From: Druceiella hillmani
Lineage: Eukaryota; Arthropoda; Insecta; Lepidoptera; Hepialidae
Assembly (NCBI GenBank): GCA_039881145.1
Contig: JAYKKI010000039.1
Coordinates: 20,516,001-20,580,000, forward strand
DNA: 64,000 nucleotides
Direction of reading: 5' to 3'
The notes beneath the pieces were generated by a model that did no database searches, was not told the DNA's origin, and was given only the letters and a program-made list of their open reading frames with translations. How positions within the stretch are numbered: the first letter of the stretch is position 1; every line of letters starts with the position of its first letter. The translations under genes were made by a program, and so were the position numbers. This document shows positions 25,544 to 38,728 of this stretch, in pieces.

Positions 25544-28500
25544 TTAAGACAGACCTCCAACATTAATGAATTGAATCTGAACAACAGAGTAATTGATGAT
25601 CAATGCCAGAAAATGGAGTAATAACGAGGCTCGCAGGTTGAACAGGTGGAAAATTGTAAATTGGCCCAGCTTGCCTGCTTCTATCATGTTTTTAATAAGC
25701 TTCATGTAACGTCGGACAGTAGATGCTGAAAAAAAGAAACTAGTATAAGCTTATAGTAACGTATTATTAATGAATAAAAGAAACAGGTTTGTAATTCCTA
25801 CAATTAATGTAGTATGGTGGTATGTCCGTTGATTATAATTTAGCAAGGGTAACCAACATTGTCTGGAATACCTAACAGGATCAAGCTAACCATGCCTTTA
25901 CAAAGGTTTTATTAAAATTGCTTGAATAGTTTATTATATTACATCTTCCCCAAAAATTGTAGGTTCAAGTAATCCTTTATGATTACGGAGACATACTGCA
26001 TGCATATAAGTTGATATAAACATAATAATAAATCATATTCTTAATGCTAATATTATATTTCCCGTGAAATATTGCCTGACTCTAATGTCTAGGGATTTAT
26101 GGCTGCTCTGTGTATTGAAACAATCTGATAAAATATAACATATTAAATCATGAATATGTAAGTTATGGAGTTTCAATATGAGTTAATATTGCAGGAAAAA
26201 TTTACTGAAGGAACAATAGTGTGATGAAGGAACAATAATCGGTTGTTGGGGCCTTGGTCAACTGGGCATAGGAATAAATTTCAAGTGCCTATCTGAGCTA
26301 CACTCTAACATAATTGAGTTACGGCTTATTTTTATTTCATTAATCTTGACAATATAAAAATAATTTAGTTTGCTGTACCTTTATAATGCCTTTATAGATA
26401 ACACAGTCTGAGCAAGCAAGAATAGTTTAAATGTAAACTTTTACGAAATTAAGTTCCAAGTTAATTTGAAGCCTTAACCAAACGCATTTTAAATAGTTTT
26501 GTCGGCCAGCGCGTAACCTGGGAGTTTTGTCATTCCAACTGAATTACAATTGAAAAATGTGTAAGTCATTCAGCACAAATTAATGTTTTCATCATATTTT
26601 AATGTATATTTCTATTTGTAGCAGAGAAAAGTGTTTCTGTTTTTATGTATTGTTTTAGATAATTATGCCCTTAATTAATATTTAATAATGTAATTACTGA
26701 GTAATTTTTGAATTTGCATTCAACTGAAATAAATTCAATGTTTTTTTGGAAATACACAAAAAAAGAAGAAAGTATTCTTATCAAATGCTATTGTTGCTTT
26801 TAGAATCGAGTAAAGACTGGTTTTAAATACATTCATGAAGAAAGCAATAAATTACTTACTTTCATCAGTATACAACATTCGCTCAGAATGAAACGTGTTA
26901 ATCTGAGCATAAATCTGAATATTTTAATCATTAATTAGGAAATATGCGCATGTACTGTGAATGAAAATGTAAAAGATGGGTGGGGGTATATAATTTCACA
27001 GATTCATTGGATAATTTGGACTCAGGTCTGTACAGAAACCTATCTTTATTACAAGCATTTATTGAGTTTAACCACAAAACTTCCTTTAAAGGGAAAGGAA
27101 AAATTTTAAATGACAAGAAGAATATCAAATAACTTTCTTACAACTAATTACCGCAGATTACATATACATGGTGACACAAAAATTAAGTCAGAATAAAAAT
27201 GCACAAGCAAAATGTATAATACCAAAAGCAATGGCATAAATACTGTCAGTTGTGCTGTTTAATATAAGCTATAGACCACACTCAATACATGGATCATGCT
27301 TCATGGGAATTAATGGTTTTTATTATATAAATATATTACCATTCTGGACATATTTTCATAATTAAATGAACTAGAGTTATTTCATATTGTTATTGATAAG
27401 TAGACTTCTCATCGTCATCATATTTACACGACATTAATATGTTTCGTTGGTAAATAATAAACCCAACGCTTTTTTCACAGTATTTTTAAATATTACGGAA
27501 ACTTCTTAAATATCTCTGGTTAGTTACGTAAAGAGCTTGGTGTTTGATTTTCACTTAGCAAATCAGTTTAGGTCAATATAGAACAGACTCACGAAAACTC
27601 AAGAAAAATTTCACGAAGGGTATTTGAAGACTCTTGCTTCGTGAATCTCATTTGATGCAGAAAGTAAATAAAGCAAGACACCATATCTATATATGATGAT
27701 GAATGAAGGCCCCTATTACACAGCTAAATATTGGTTCCAAAGACTCAAAGATGAAAATTTCGATCTTTTTGATTATCCTCATCTTGGCGAATTTGTACAT
27801 TGAATTGAAAGAAATTTAAAAGCCTTATTGAAATAGATCCCAGGTTAAGTTTCTGGTAGAGCTACTCTTGTGCTCCCATATTGCAAAAGAAAAACAACTA
27901 CATGCTTTGGAGAAGAAATGAAAGTATTCTGTTTAGCTGCCAAATGAGGCAGCTACACAACACCTCTTCAATCCCAAAAGAGGGCTCATGTGTGTGTAGA
28001 GCCACTGCATGTTTAGCTAAACCATCTCATTATAAGAGATGAAAAAATATGGTATACATTAACTTTACGCAAAACGCTAATAGCTAGGAGCTGGAGAAAA
28101 GGTTGTAAAACATAAAAGTATGACAGTAATGGTTAATATAAAAGTATGACAGTAGCCGAAGAACTATTTTAAGTTTGTAATGGAGAAAAATGGAATTAAA
28201 TCCCACTAATAGTACATCAAGTGCTAATATTTATTTTGAACAGTTAAGTTGACACTAAGCTTGCTGCAAATGTGTTTTGTAAAAATGAGACATGAAAAAA
28301 CTCTTTCAATTGGATCGAATGTGTATGCTTTACTTTCGCAATCTTTTGTATTTCTACTATCACTTGTTTCATAAGAAATTTAAGAAACCATCTTAATATT
28401 GATTGATTTTTAGATAGAACTTACACAATTTATCAATAAAAGCATACATTTCACAAGGAAGGAAGTTCATCTCTGCAGTCTAGGAGCAAGTGACAGATAG

Positions 28501-29539
28501 CTGTGTGATGTGACAGGATTCTTCTGTTCATTTCGTATTGAGTATTAATATCAAATCATTCACATGAAATAGTCACTGTAAATAATTTATAGACAAAATG
28601 TTTCTTTTTTGCAATAGAAACTAACTACTTCAATAACAATTTTTTTTTCATAAATTCTTTACTAGCTACGCCTTATGCGATTGAAGATTGATTTTATTTA
28701 TGACCAACCTAACAAAATAATTATTGAATATTGCTACGTCAATAACATTTTATAAAATTATAATAAAGTTATGTACATATAATAATTAATATTTTACAAC
28801 TTTGCAAATGACCATTCCATATAAATTAAAAGTGTGAACTGCAGAATCTCACTCTAATAGGCATATAGATATAATGAGTATATTTATTTTCTTAATGTAA
28901 ATTCAGAAAGTAAGTAAAATTTAAATTGTTAATTATTGTTAATTGTAAATTGGCACAGTAGTTTTCAGAAAAGGAAGTCAGACTAAAAATTTTAAATTAC
29001 TAATTGGATCTGTGTCAGGATGATTAGATTTGAGAACAAAAGAACTATTATAGCAGAAAGAACAAAGAAGAAAAAATTAGATATGGAGATAGAATATCAG
29101 GAAATTGCTCCAATAAGTCATGAAGGTGCTACTGGAGCAAAATTTTTGGATTAGATTGTAACGTAACAAAGTGTTGTAATAAAAAGGAAAAAACAGAAAA
29201 TTTTAGCTGCTTTTCAAGACAGAAAAAAAAGATGTTCTTTAGTAAAACAAAAATAGTTTATTCTTAATAAGTTTCCGAGCATGCCTCCATTTAATCCAAA
29301 GATGCTGTAAATTTGCCTGTGCCAGTATCAAATCACAACTTAAAATCATTAAGTATTGAAGTGAGACATATCACCATAAAGAGATCAATATGAATTTTGA
29401 AAAAAAGGGTTGGGTTTACGTCGGAATGCTTATTAAGATTTGATCACATCCATGAAAATGTTAGGGAAATAGTGAACATACCAGAAGAAAAGTGTGGTGC
29501 CTCAAATATAAATTTAGACGCTCGATCAGTGGCTCGAGA

Positions 29540-29599
<60 letters not shown>

Positions 29600-32500
29600 T
29601 AAATATGTATATACCACTCTCGAGCCACTGATTGGTATATATGGTATATATAGATAAATGGGAATAATTTATTGAAACTTTACATTTTTATTTTATTTAG
29701 AAGTTTGTAATGCTATTTTAGAAGTCAATATGGGTCAGTAATATGCACAAATGTGAAAAATTCCAAAAAATATTATCTAAGAGTTCTGCAAGCTCTGTTT
29801 AATGAAAAAAGATCGTCAAAAAGGCCGTAGATATTGCAACAAACAGTGGTAGATTTAAATTAAATCATCTGATATGGATATCACACGATGCTGCCTAAAT
29901 TTTACAAGTTGCAATTGATTAGTCAAAGTTTATATTGAAAGTGCTAGTTAATGATCTAGAATTGACTGCAGAAAAGCTGAATAACGTTTAAGTGGGATTA
30001 TTGAAGGCTCAAATATGTTGAACAAATGTTGGGAGAAGTAAAAACTCGTACTCAACATTAAAATGAGAGTTTCTTCATTTTATTATCAAAAGGGATTCTG
30101 GTTAATTACTTATTCCTTAAGTTACAATATTATTTAATTTTTAATTATTTTTTGGCTTTACTTTAAAGAAATTCATCGAAACATACATTAATTAAAAATT
30201 TTATAAGATTAACTACGAGTGAAGAAAAGCTAATTAGCAAAAGCTAATTAGCTGCTAAATTAGAAACACTTTCAATAGAAAGTAAATTAGAGTAAACATT
30301 ACATTTTCCTCATATTGTGGATAGTTAAGAAAAATTAACCTAAAAAATATGTCTGATTAAATCATGACTGATTTAATTTTTTGTTCAAATATATTGTACA
30401 ATGTTAGTTCTCTACTAGATCAACTTCGCTCTCCTTTGATAAATTGATAAAAAGGTATACATAAATGTTATTTTAATAACAAGTCATAAGTATGGACACA
30501 TCCTACAATGATTGCTTAATTGATTTATCAGCACTCTTTGTCTTTAATGACAAACTGAATTATATAACTGACAAATCATTAGATGATAGTGAAGAGTTTC
30601 GATGTAATTTGTAATAAATTCTGCCGACTTCCTCATTTTTAGATGTGAATTTAAATGACTTGGGTATTCTATAAAGTACCAAATACATAAAGTTGTATAC
30701 ACAAGAAAAAAACGCAAAATCACTATATAGGTTGCTGAAGTAGGGGAGATAGTCTCGGGAAACCCTACAAGGTAGGGATTGGATGTTTGATCATCACTTT
30801 AAAGAGGTTTTGATATTTAAAGGCACGGTATGTGCCTCTAGAATGGATCTTCATAAAATTATAAAGGAAGTTTCAAAAAATTGACTGAATTTAAACATTA
30901 ATTTATGCAAAATAACATATGTAAAATTCTATCAAACATTAAATTGGAATCTTTTTTCCTCATTCATCAAATATTTAGAAATTTCAATTATTTCTTTCAC
31001 ATTTATTATTATAATTAAGATAATTTTTTTATTGTTTAGGCAATTACTATTTAATGCAAGTATACAAATTCATTAAGATATCGTTGAGGATATCAAAATT
31101 TGATTAGTTCTTAGTTTTTTTCTAAGTTTGAATACACAATATGAGGGTTGGAAGGACATTTTCTAACGTTGGAAAAAATTCAGACACATGACATGAATAC
31201 ATCATGTATAAAAAGATCAATCATTGTTAATGGTTATAAAATAATAATTGCCCTATTTAATATGTTAAATGTTCTCTAATCAACAAAGAGGTTGAACGCA
31301 ACATACAATCGACATAAAATTTTTATCGGATCGAGATAAGTATCCAATCCAGGAGTAGTTGAGTTCTTAGTCCAATTGCTAGGGGGGGAGGTAGAGACCC
31401 TTCAATAAGCTAATAAAATAGAAATGCTCTTTATTGATCTAACCTCATACATTTACTAAAATGCTTTTCATTACAAGTGTAATGCAATTTTTACAGACAA
31501 GAAATTAAAAAAAAACTTTGGTGTTTTTTTGCTATGAAACACATTTCTTCTAATAAACATTACACCCTTTTGTTCTTTTCTATAGTAGAAAAAAATTCAG
31601 GCAAAAGATTCAAACATTTTTCTGTGAACCTAATGAATGATCCTGCATTCTGCAGAATTATTATAAATTATGTAAATTTCAATTAGAAATTTATAATATC
31701 CCATTAGGTTGTCGTGAGCAAATGTTAGCAAACAACATAATCTAACTGTTGATATTTAGCATTTAGGATTTTATGTGTGTCAATAAACTGTCTGCCCATA
31801 CATATTTACAATACAGCATTGCTCTATTTTGACACAAGACTAGCATCAGTCCTACATGCTTCCTCACGTGACCCCTTACATTGTAATTTTTTAAGGCATT
31901 CTTAAATTTTACATCGTTTTGTAAATTAAAGAAAGTAGAAATAATACTACATCACATAGTTTCATTGAATTGTAAATAATGAAATTCTACAAAATTAACA
32001 CCAAATATATTCAATTACCTTAAACTGACCAACAACAAAGTAAGGATGTAGCAGGCCACCCTCTACTTGATTGACAACGGTTGAAGAAGAACTGAACTAA
32101 ATCCAACTTAGCGCATAGTACAAAACCTTGCTTGGTGGAAGAGAAGGACAAAAAAGAAAGACCGCAGGTAAATGGGACAAATGGTCCTGGACAGTATATA
32201 TAAAAATGGTGGAAGTCCCAATGCCATCTGATAACTTTGAGCTTGTTTGAAAATATTTATAAGTAAAAAATAGAATAATTAGTTTAACTTGAAACTAAGA
32301 AACTTACCTTCACCTGCAATATCTACCCATCCCTAAAGAGATTATCTGTAATTTTGTATTAGAGAAAACATTTACATACTAATGTGTAATTAAAATGTGT
32401 AGGAATACAGTTATGGCCACACACATTTATTCTATGTAAAGGCACTACGAAAAGAAACTTAGAGTCAGTTGTAAAGGCATAAAAATAATTCACTTACGTA

Positions 32501-34729
32501 ATTCATCATTGACTTGCATTGATGTCAAATGAGATTTTGTAGTTTCAATCTGTGAGTACATTTTCTCACAAATGAGACACACGGCTACCAATGAGACATA
32601 GTGGTGGAATGGCCATATAATGTAAATGGTGAAAAGCGATATGTTCCATCTCTGAAATAGTGTCTTTATTAATGCATACGGGACAAAAAGGAATAAAATT
32701 TTATATATCTAAGTTTATGTGCAGACAAAATTTAATTTAATATTTTTATTTAAAGGCAAAGTTTGTTTGGATGGATGTCGTTCTAGTCTACTGCAGCTTA
32801 CTGGTAAACATTCAATTGAGTGTATATACCTTGCTTTCTATCTTTGCAACACAATTTCTAATTACAAAATTTCATACAAATATGTTGGGTAATTTAAATG
32901 CTGTCACTTCACTGTACATTTATGAATGACTGAATCTGTTTATTTATGACTTTCACTGATGAAAACCAACATTTCTAGTAACGGTTGTAACCTACTTAAC
33001 TGAACAATGTTGGAAAAAGGGATGCAGAAGTAAATAAAAATATAGGTTGCAGAAAAATCAGAAACCACTTAGAACAGATTACTTTAATTTAGTTGTAATC
33101 GAACTACTTAAATGATGCACGGGACTAACTGATTTTATTTATAAAACTTCAATTCAAGATTACGTAAGGGTAATAAGATTACACAACCAATTATGTAAAG
33201 CTATGATAATAAAACAGTTATATAAATGAAATACAACAAAAAAATTAAGAATAAAAAGAAATAAATCAAAGGCTGTAAATACCAAGATTATGTAAGCAAT
33301 AAAAACAAATAAAATATATCAACCAGGTGCAACATCAGGCTATTCAATAGGAGCAACTCTAATAATAACTTTGCTAGCTAAAATAAAAACGTCTGGATTC
33401 AAACAATGCTAGGTGTGATGTCACTATGCCCATTTATCCTGGGTTTCTTATATTTATAAAAAAATTCTAAATAGATTTATATGAAAAATTATATATTTTA
33501 ATACTACTTTTTAAAGCTTCACTGACTGTATTATAAAAGTTCCTCATAAGCGTATTTTCAATACCTGAAGAATTTATAAGTTTATAAAATAAGTTTTTAC
33601 CCTATATTCATTATAATTGTGTCATCATTTTCTGTTTATAACTTTGTAGTTTATTAAACTTGTAATCGCAAGTATTGTATGAATTAAAAGCTAATATATG
33701 AGTTATAAATACTTACGTCATATTTTAAATTTTCAAGGAAACTATATGTGTTAATGAGTATGCTAGAAAATATCAGAATGAATGACATGAATAGCTGAAA
33801 AAAAATTAAAATGTTAATATATAACAATGCTTATTTGAAAAACCATGCTTATTTGAAGTTATTGAATTTATATATATTAAAAATTTTATTAAAGTTATTA
33901 TTTTTTTAAATTCTATTAAAAAACTTTATTTAACATATTCAATACAAACCTGAAATTCAAACATCTTGTTTAGATGATGGCATAGATCTAAGAAATTAAT
34001 GTAGAATTGAAATAAATTATAAATGGAATTTCCATTTAGAGGCAATGCAATTGTAAAATGATTATTATGTTGTGGACTCCCAAATACGTCATCGACAGAC
34101 GCGATCGTATTTTCTCTATTTTTAAAGTCAAAGAAAGTATTCAACACTTCCACACGTTTAGCTATACTAAATAATATCAAACAGAACAATATTATTTCTA
34201 AATAAAAAATAATGGAAGCAATGTTATTGAACGTAGCACAAATAAAAACGTAGAGACCATGTGATATTCCTCCAATTACAAGATCAAAAGTGGCATAAAG
34301 AATATGATATGGTATTAGAAGGCCGATGACTATGTAATTTCGGTATTTATTGAGTCCCAAAAAATGTTTTCTGTGCTCTGATTTGAAAAGGTAATCTAAT
34401 TTTTCAATCTTCAGAACCAAACTTTCAAATACATTTCTGGCACAAACTATTTCAAGCAACAACAAAGGCAGAGCATGAATTATCTGAAGTGTTTTGAATG
34501 CTATAAAGGTGTATTCATCGATTGAAATAAAAATTCTTTTGGTTAAGATCAAAATGCTAGAAGCACCATACAACACAATCATTATTTTTATTATTAAAAA
34601 ACTATATAACTTTCGACACCATAATGTAAACGTGGTGGGAACTCTGTTAGCAGTTTTCCTGCAAACACCAAACACATGCTGATATATTAAAATTGGCCAA
34701 AGTGTATTTTCAATTGATTCGTTGTTCAT
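25544..34729 (-). CDS. Gustatory receptor-like 7TM protein, gene B (4 exons)
   Basis: Probable insect gustatory receptor, second of three tandem minus-strand paralogs, 397 residues. Exons: 34729-33950 (780 nt), 33794-33717 (78 nt), 32651-32498 (154 nt) and 25725-25544 (182 nt). All borders are GT-AG and phases are identical to genes A and C. Exon 1 encodes MNNESIENTLWPILIYQHVF and four hydrophobic segments. Exons 2 and 3 carry TM5 and TM6. Exon 4 ends with NYSVVQIQF, the family's TYhhhhhQF signature, followed by INVGGLS and TAA. An in-frame ATG at 34792 would add 21 residues, but it lies inside the conserved AAATGTCACTTG flank element shared by the paralogs, so I prefer 34729. Intron 3 (6.8 kb) holds a mariner fossil and an (AT)n hairpin. 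All conserved parts are intact, so the gene is probably functional. Confidence 0.88.
25726..27600. other. Intron 3 of gene B, 3' part
   Basis: AT-rich intron sequence without a recognisable gene or repeat. Confidence 0.4.
27660..28250 (+). pseudogene. Mariner-type transposase fossil in intron of gene B
   Basis: At about 27715-27790 the plus strand reads YTAKYWFQRLKDENFDLFDYP, with the first part equivalent to the W(F)xRF..G.F.LEDxPR box of mariner transposases. ALLKIDPR follows at about 27815 in place of the usual LxxLIEEDPR. At about 28039-28090 a block reading RDEKIWYTLTLRKT, then SWRKGCKT, corresponds to the GDEKW...PGE region that carries the first catalytic Asp. Stops and frameshifts interrupt it and the C-terminal third is not recognisable. 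It is opposite in strand to the host gene B. Confidence 0.6.
29525..29632. repeat. Hairpin: perfect 18-nt arms around an (AT)n core
   Basis: ATCAGTGGCTCGAGAGTG at 29525-29542 is perfectly complementary to 29615-29632, with about 70 bases of mostly AT dinucleotide repeat between them. The arms contain CTCGAG. It may be a tiny foldback element or a cruciform-forming site. Confidence 0.85.
31926..31990. repeat. Dispersed repeat copy shared with 44283-44396
   Basis: This stretch, centred on AAATAATACTACATCA, matches 44332-44396 on the same strand and 44283-44328 on the opposite strand. The second locus lies within the errantivirus-like element, so this may be a small fragment of the same family. 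Confidence 0.65.
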
Positions 34730-34794
34730 GTTGATTCTTGGAAAATATTTCAACACAAGTGTCTTATTGAGTATCCAAAAAACAAGTGACATTT

Positions 34795-34899
34795 ACTATG
34801 CTGATTAAATGTCTTTTGTGTAAACATCCATTTGGTTATCATTTCATAGAATCTATTGAGCGCTTAACACAATTAACCAAATATAATAATGATTTTTTG
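34795..34899 (-). promoter_or_regulatory. Conserved 5' flank of gene B
   Basis: It shares ordered blocks with the flanks of A and C. Read on the minus strand it has GCGCTCAATAGATT, then AAATGGATGTTTA, then AAATGTCACTTG (plus 34784-34794), then CTCAATAAGACACT. Function as promoter or 5' UTR is inferred from conservation. Confidence 0.5.
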
Positions 34900-35580
34900 A
34901 TGTGGGAACTTATTGACCTTAAATCCTATGTTGACGTAAAATGTAGATAATGAAATGCAATAAACATAATTTCTGATTGCTATGAAATTTTGTAATGTAC
35001 ATAAGGCAATTTCTTGAACCCTGTTGCATCCTCCCCTTCCTACATTATCCATAAATAGGTTAAATATTTTCAGACAACCTTGCTACGTAATGGCCATTAG
35101 CACCTGGCAATACCCTTCTTGACAACAGAGATAAATGACAAGTACACATATGTGTGTGCCTGTTCAAGTTACTCGCTCCCTGAGATGTACTCCCATCTTG
35201 TCGCGCGTGCTACATATCAGTGCCCCACTCCCTTGTGGACTTATAAGTACCATCAGCTGACTGAGTTGTTGGCAATTATTGGCAAACGTTTGTTACTTAT
35301 GGTTTTAATTTTAGTTCTGAATCATAATTGTCCACACGGAGATTGCACAAATAAATAATTTATACTTAATTTATTATTTTGACTTTTCTATCTTTCAGTA
35401 AGTAGTTCAGTTACAGACATACATTTGATGGAAAAAATAAGAAGTCAATTTTCATTAGGTATGCATGTTTCACAAAATGTTAGAAACCCCCTTTGGTGTT
35501 GAATTTAATTTTTTCACATTGTTTGCATAAAATTTATTTTATTTTGTATTAAGAAATGCAACTAATTTAAAGTTTTATAT
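34900..35580. other. Intergenic DNA upstream of gene B
   Basis: No supported gene. A locally GC-richer patch at about 35150-35270 contains a short plus-strand open frame (35119-35358) with no recognisable domain. Confidence 0.35.
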
Positions 35581-35703
35581 ATGTGAATCAATTACTTATT
35601 TACCGATTAAAATCCTTTTTTTCCAGTTTTGGAGTACCTTCTATACTCCAAAACTAAAAAAAGATGGAATATTAATTGCATTAGAAATAATTGATTCACA
35701 CAT
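35581..35703. repeat. Imperfect foldback repeat, about 58-nt arms
   Basis: The outer arms pair ATGTGAATCAATTA with TAATTGATTCACACAT, and the inner arms pair CAGTTTTGGAGTA with TACTCCAAAACT, each next to a T or A run. The loop is about 7 nt. It lies 93 bases from the gypsy LTR and resembles a small foldback MITE. Confidence 0.65.
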
Positions 35704-35797
35704 GTTAAAGTGACATATTCGGAAATGTAATTAGTTTTCAACTAATCATTTAAAAAGATGATACTGATATGATATGATGATGATACATTCTTTTTTG

Positions 35798-35974
35798 TGT
35801 GTGTGTATTATATAAATAATAACACTAGACTTGAATTAGATTTGATTTATTATTACACGTTTGATATATATTACACAGATACAATTAGCAATGGTTAGGA
35901 CACCATCTTCACCCCTGGGCGCCTTATCGACTAGTGATGTGCCATGGAAATAGGGACGTCACATACTAATAACA
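35798..35974 (-). repeat. 3' LTR of the Ty3/gypsy element
   Basis: On the minus strand it begins TGTTATTAGTATGTGACG and ends in a run of ACACACA. It differs from its partner at roughly one position in ten by my by-eye comparison, so the insertion is old. Confidence 0.85.
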
Positions 35975-36117
35975 TCCTCTTTCTTAGAAAAAAGTTATTA
36001 TTATAATTTTACTGCTTGACACAGTTTACAAAATTAACTAAACCCTTAACAGTAACTCTTATAAGTCTAACCATCTTGGTCTTATGACTCTTTCACACCT
36101 AGTGCACTGTATGTGAT

Positions 36118-38400
36118 TTAAGAGATGTCTTTATATTTGGACTTTTTTGTAACATATCTTGATACACAGTTTGAGGTGATTGTAGAGGCCTCAAAATATA
36201 CTGTCTCTCCATCTAACCCTTCAACAGTATAAGACCTAGGCTGATCACATTTGGACCTTACTGTGCCTGTAATCCATGGAGTATCTGGTCTTTTCTTAAA
36301 ATAGACTTTATCTCCTTCTTGTAATTCTGGTAATGATTTAGTTTTTATATCATAGTAATCTGCCAAATTTTTGTGAAATTTGATTGTTCTTGGTTTTAAG
36401 TTTTATGTGACTGTTGGTGATTGTGTTCAAAGTGAAAATGACATTAACAATTGTGCTGGAGATGGTAGATTTCCTCTAGGTGTATTCCTGAATTGAAGCA
36501 AAGCAAGATATGGATCTGTTCCTGACTCCTCTGACTTGGTAAGAAATTGTTTACATATCTATACTGCCGACCCTACCAACCCATTTGACCTTGGCATTAT
36601 GATGTATTCCCTATTCAAAAATAAAATTCTTAAACTCTACTGAATTAAATGGTGGCCCATTGTCAGAGAATAACTCAACTAAGATACCATGTCTACTAAA
36701 AATACTTTTTAGACAAACAATTACTGTTTTGGCGTTAGTACTTGTCACTGACATTAATTCAATATAATTTGAGTAATAATATTGTACTACTGTGTACTTC
36801 TTAGATTTATAATACATAAAATCAACACCAACTTTTTCCCACGGAAGTAATGTCACATATAATGAAGAACTGGTTCTGGAGCATTTGAATTTCTATGTGA
36901 CAGGCAAGTATGACACGAGTTAACAATGTTTTTTACATCAGTTGACATAAATGGTCAAAATTCATGTCCTCTAGCAAACGCTTTTGACCTTTCAATTGCA
37001 AAATGACCAGTGTATTATTTTCAAAATATCTGGCCTTAATTTTGTATGTATGACTATACTGTTACTTCTGAAAATTAAATCATTTTCTATATGTAGAAAA
37101 AATCCATACTGCCAATATTCATGCAAATCTTTGTGAATTTGAATTTCACTTGACGGCCATCCTTTTTTACAGTATTTTTTCAAAATCTCCAGACTTTCAT
37201 CTTCATTAGTGGTAATGACTTAATCAGTAAATTTACATGAACAATGACATCATCATCTAATTCATCGGAACTTGTTTCAGAAAGTGCTGCTCTTGACAAG
37301 GTATCCGCAATGTACATGTGACTACCTTTCTTGTAGACTATGTTTAGACTATAGGGTTGTATTTTCAACATCATTCTTTGGAGACGTGTTGGAACCTCGA
37401 CTAAAGACTGTTTAAACAATATTATTAAAGGAGCATGATCTGTCTCTACAGTTATAGTTTGTCCATATATAAATTGATGGAACTTGATGCAGGCGAAAGC
37501 TATTGAATAGAGTTCTTTCTCTATCAGAGCCATTCTCTGTTAAAGTTTTTGAAGCATAATATACAGGCTGTTGATTTTGCAACAACACCGCTCCGACAGC
37601 ACTGCTACTAGCATCACTTTGTAGGACAATAGGATCATTAATATTAAAATATGACAACACTGAAACTTGACATATCAATTGCTTAAGATGACAAAATTTT
37701 GTTTCATGGTTGACGGTCCACTGCCAATCAGTAGATTTTTTAAATTTCTTTTTAATAATAGATTTTTTAAATAAATTAATAATTTTTAAAAAAAAAGGCG
37801 TAGAATTTCTGTCTCGTCTGCCATATTTTTAATAAAAGGACTTAAAACTTAAGCATACCTAAAAGTCTCTGCATATCTTTTAGACAGGATGAGAGGGGAT
37901 CTCTTTTATTGCTCTGACTTTGTCCGGGTCAGCTGTGATTCCATCTGCTGAAAAACATATGTTCCAGATATTTAATGCTCTCCTTGGCAAATGTACATTC
38001 TTCTTTATTAAATTTGACATTATATTCCTTTGTCCTTTTAAATGCTATATTAAGATGCTCATTATGCTCTTGTAGTGTTTGAACGCTTACTAAAATATCA
38101 TCACTGTATACTGCCACCCCTGGTATGTCACCAAACATTTCAGTCATAGTTCTGTGAAAATACTCAGGAGCGCAGTTGACTCCACATGGAAGATGTTTAA
38201 AGCGGTATCAACCAAAAGGTGTATTAAAAGTTGTGAGGTAAGAACTCTTCTCATTTAATTTACACATTCAAAATCCACTACTTGCATCCAAGGTGGAGTA
38301 AAATCTTGCACCATCCACCTTGGCAAGTCTATGATGTAATGCAAATGGTACCTTCCTCGGAGCATCGAATTTTGGGTGAAGCTTTGGAGTTGTCCTTAAG
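36118..38400 (-). pseudogene. pol remnant: RT, RNase H and integrase of the Ty3/gypsy element
   Basis: Reverse transcriptase is recognisable from FYSTLDASSGF (first catalytic Asp, about 38310) and the YSDD active site (about 38097), with an in-frame stop in FG*YRF between them. RNase H follows with LQSDASSSAVGAVLLQ (about 37610), EKELYSIAFACIKFHQFIYG and VETDHAPLI, ending before DTLSRAA. The integrase zinc finger keeps its CxxC (NSCHTC, about 36915) but the first His pair is altered. The integrase core retains VGVDFMYY and LFSDNGPPFNS (two catalytic Asp). A C-terminal module LPELQEGDKVYFKK is present at about 36325. Several frameshifts and stops separate these blocks, so no functional polyprotein can be made. 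Confidence 0.85.
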
Positions 38401-38728
38401 TGACACTCACCAGGAAGATAACGAAGACCGGCAAACACAGAATTATTACATTCAACAAGTTTATTTAAATTTATATTTTGTGACTGGCTTGACTGTAATG
38501 GAAATTACTGTGACTGACTTTTTGTGACTTTAGGACATATTACTTGACTTGAATTTGACTCATTTTGACTTATTTTAAAAGACTGACTAATATCACTTTC
38601 TGACGTTTGCATGCTTGTAGTGACTACACAAAAAATTCTTTTAGTTAGTTTAATTTCTGATCAAGTAAGTTTACCTAGACAGTTGGAGAATTCACATTTG
38701 CAATTCTAAAATTAATTTCTTTTGTCAT

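Larger units (their letters stand above)
28251..32497. other. Intron 3 of gene B, 5' part
   Basis: No supported gene. About 31190-31460 aligns by eye with intron 3 of gene C (about 57370-57660), including shared blocks such as TTAA(A/C)TGTTCTC and CTAATAAAATA, and about 31560-31650 aligns with about 57780-57870. A short dispersed repeat at 31926-31990 is listed separately. Possible decayed coding remnants around 29030-29520 could not be assigned. Confidence 0.45.

Noticed and set aside
34730..34792. Upstream ATG extending gene B by 21 residues
   Set aside because: The extension is not conserved in A or C and overlaps the conserved 5' flank element, so the ATG at 34729 is preferred.
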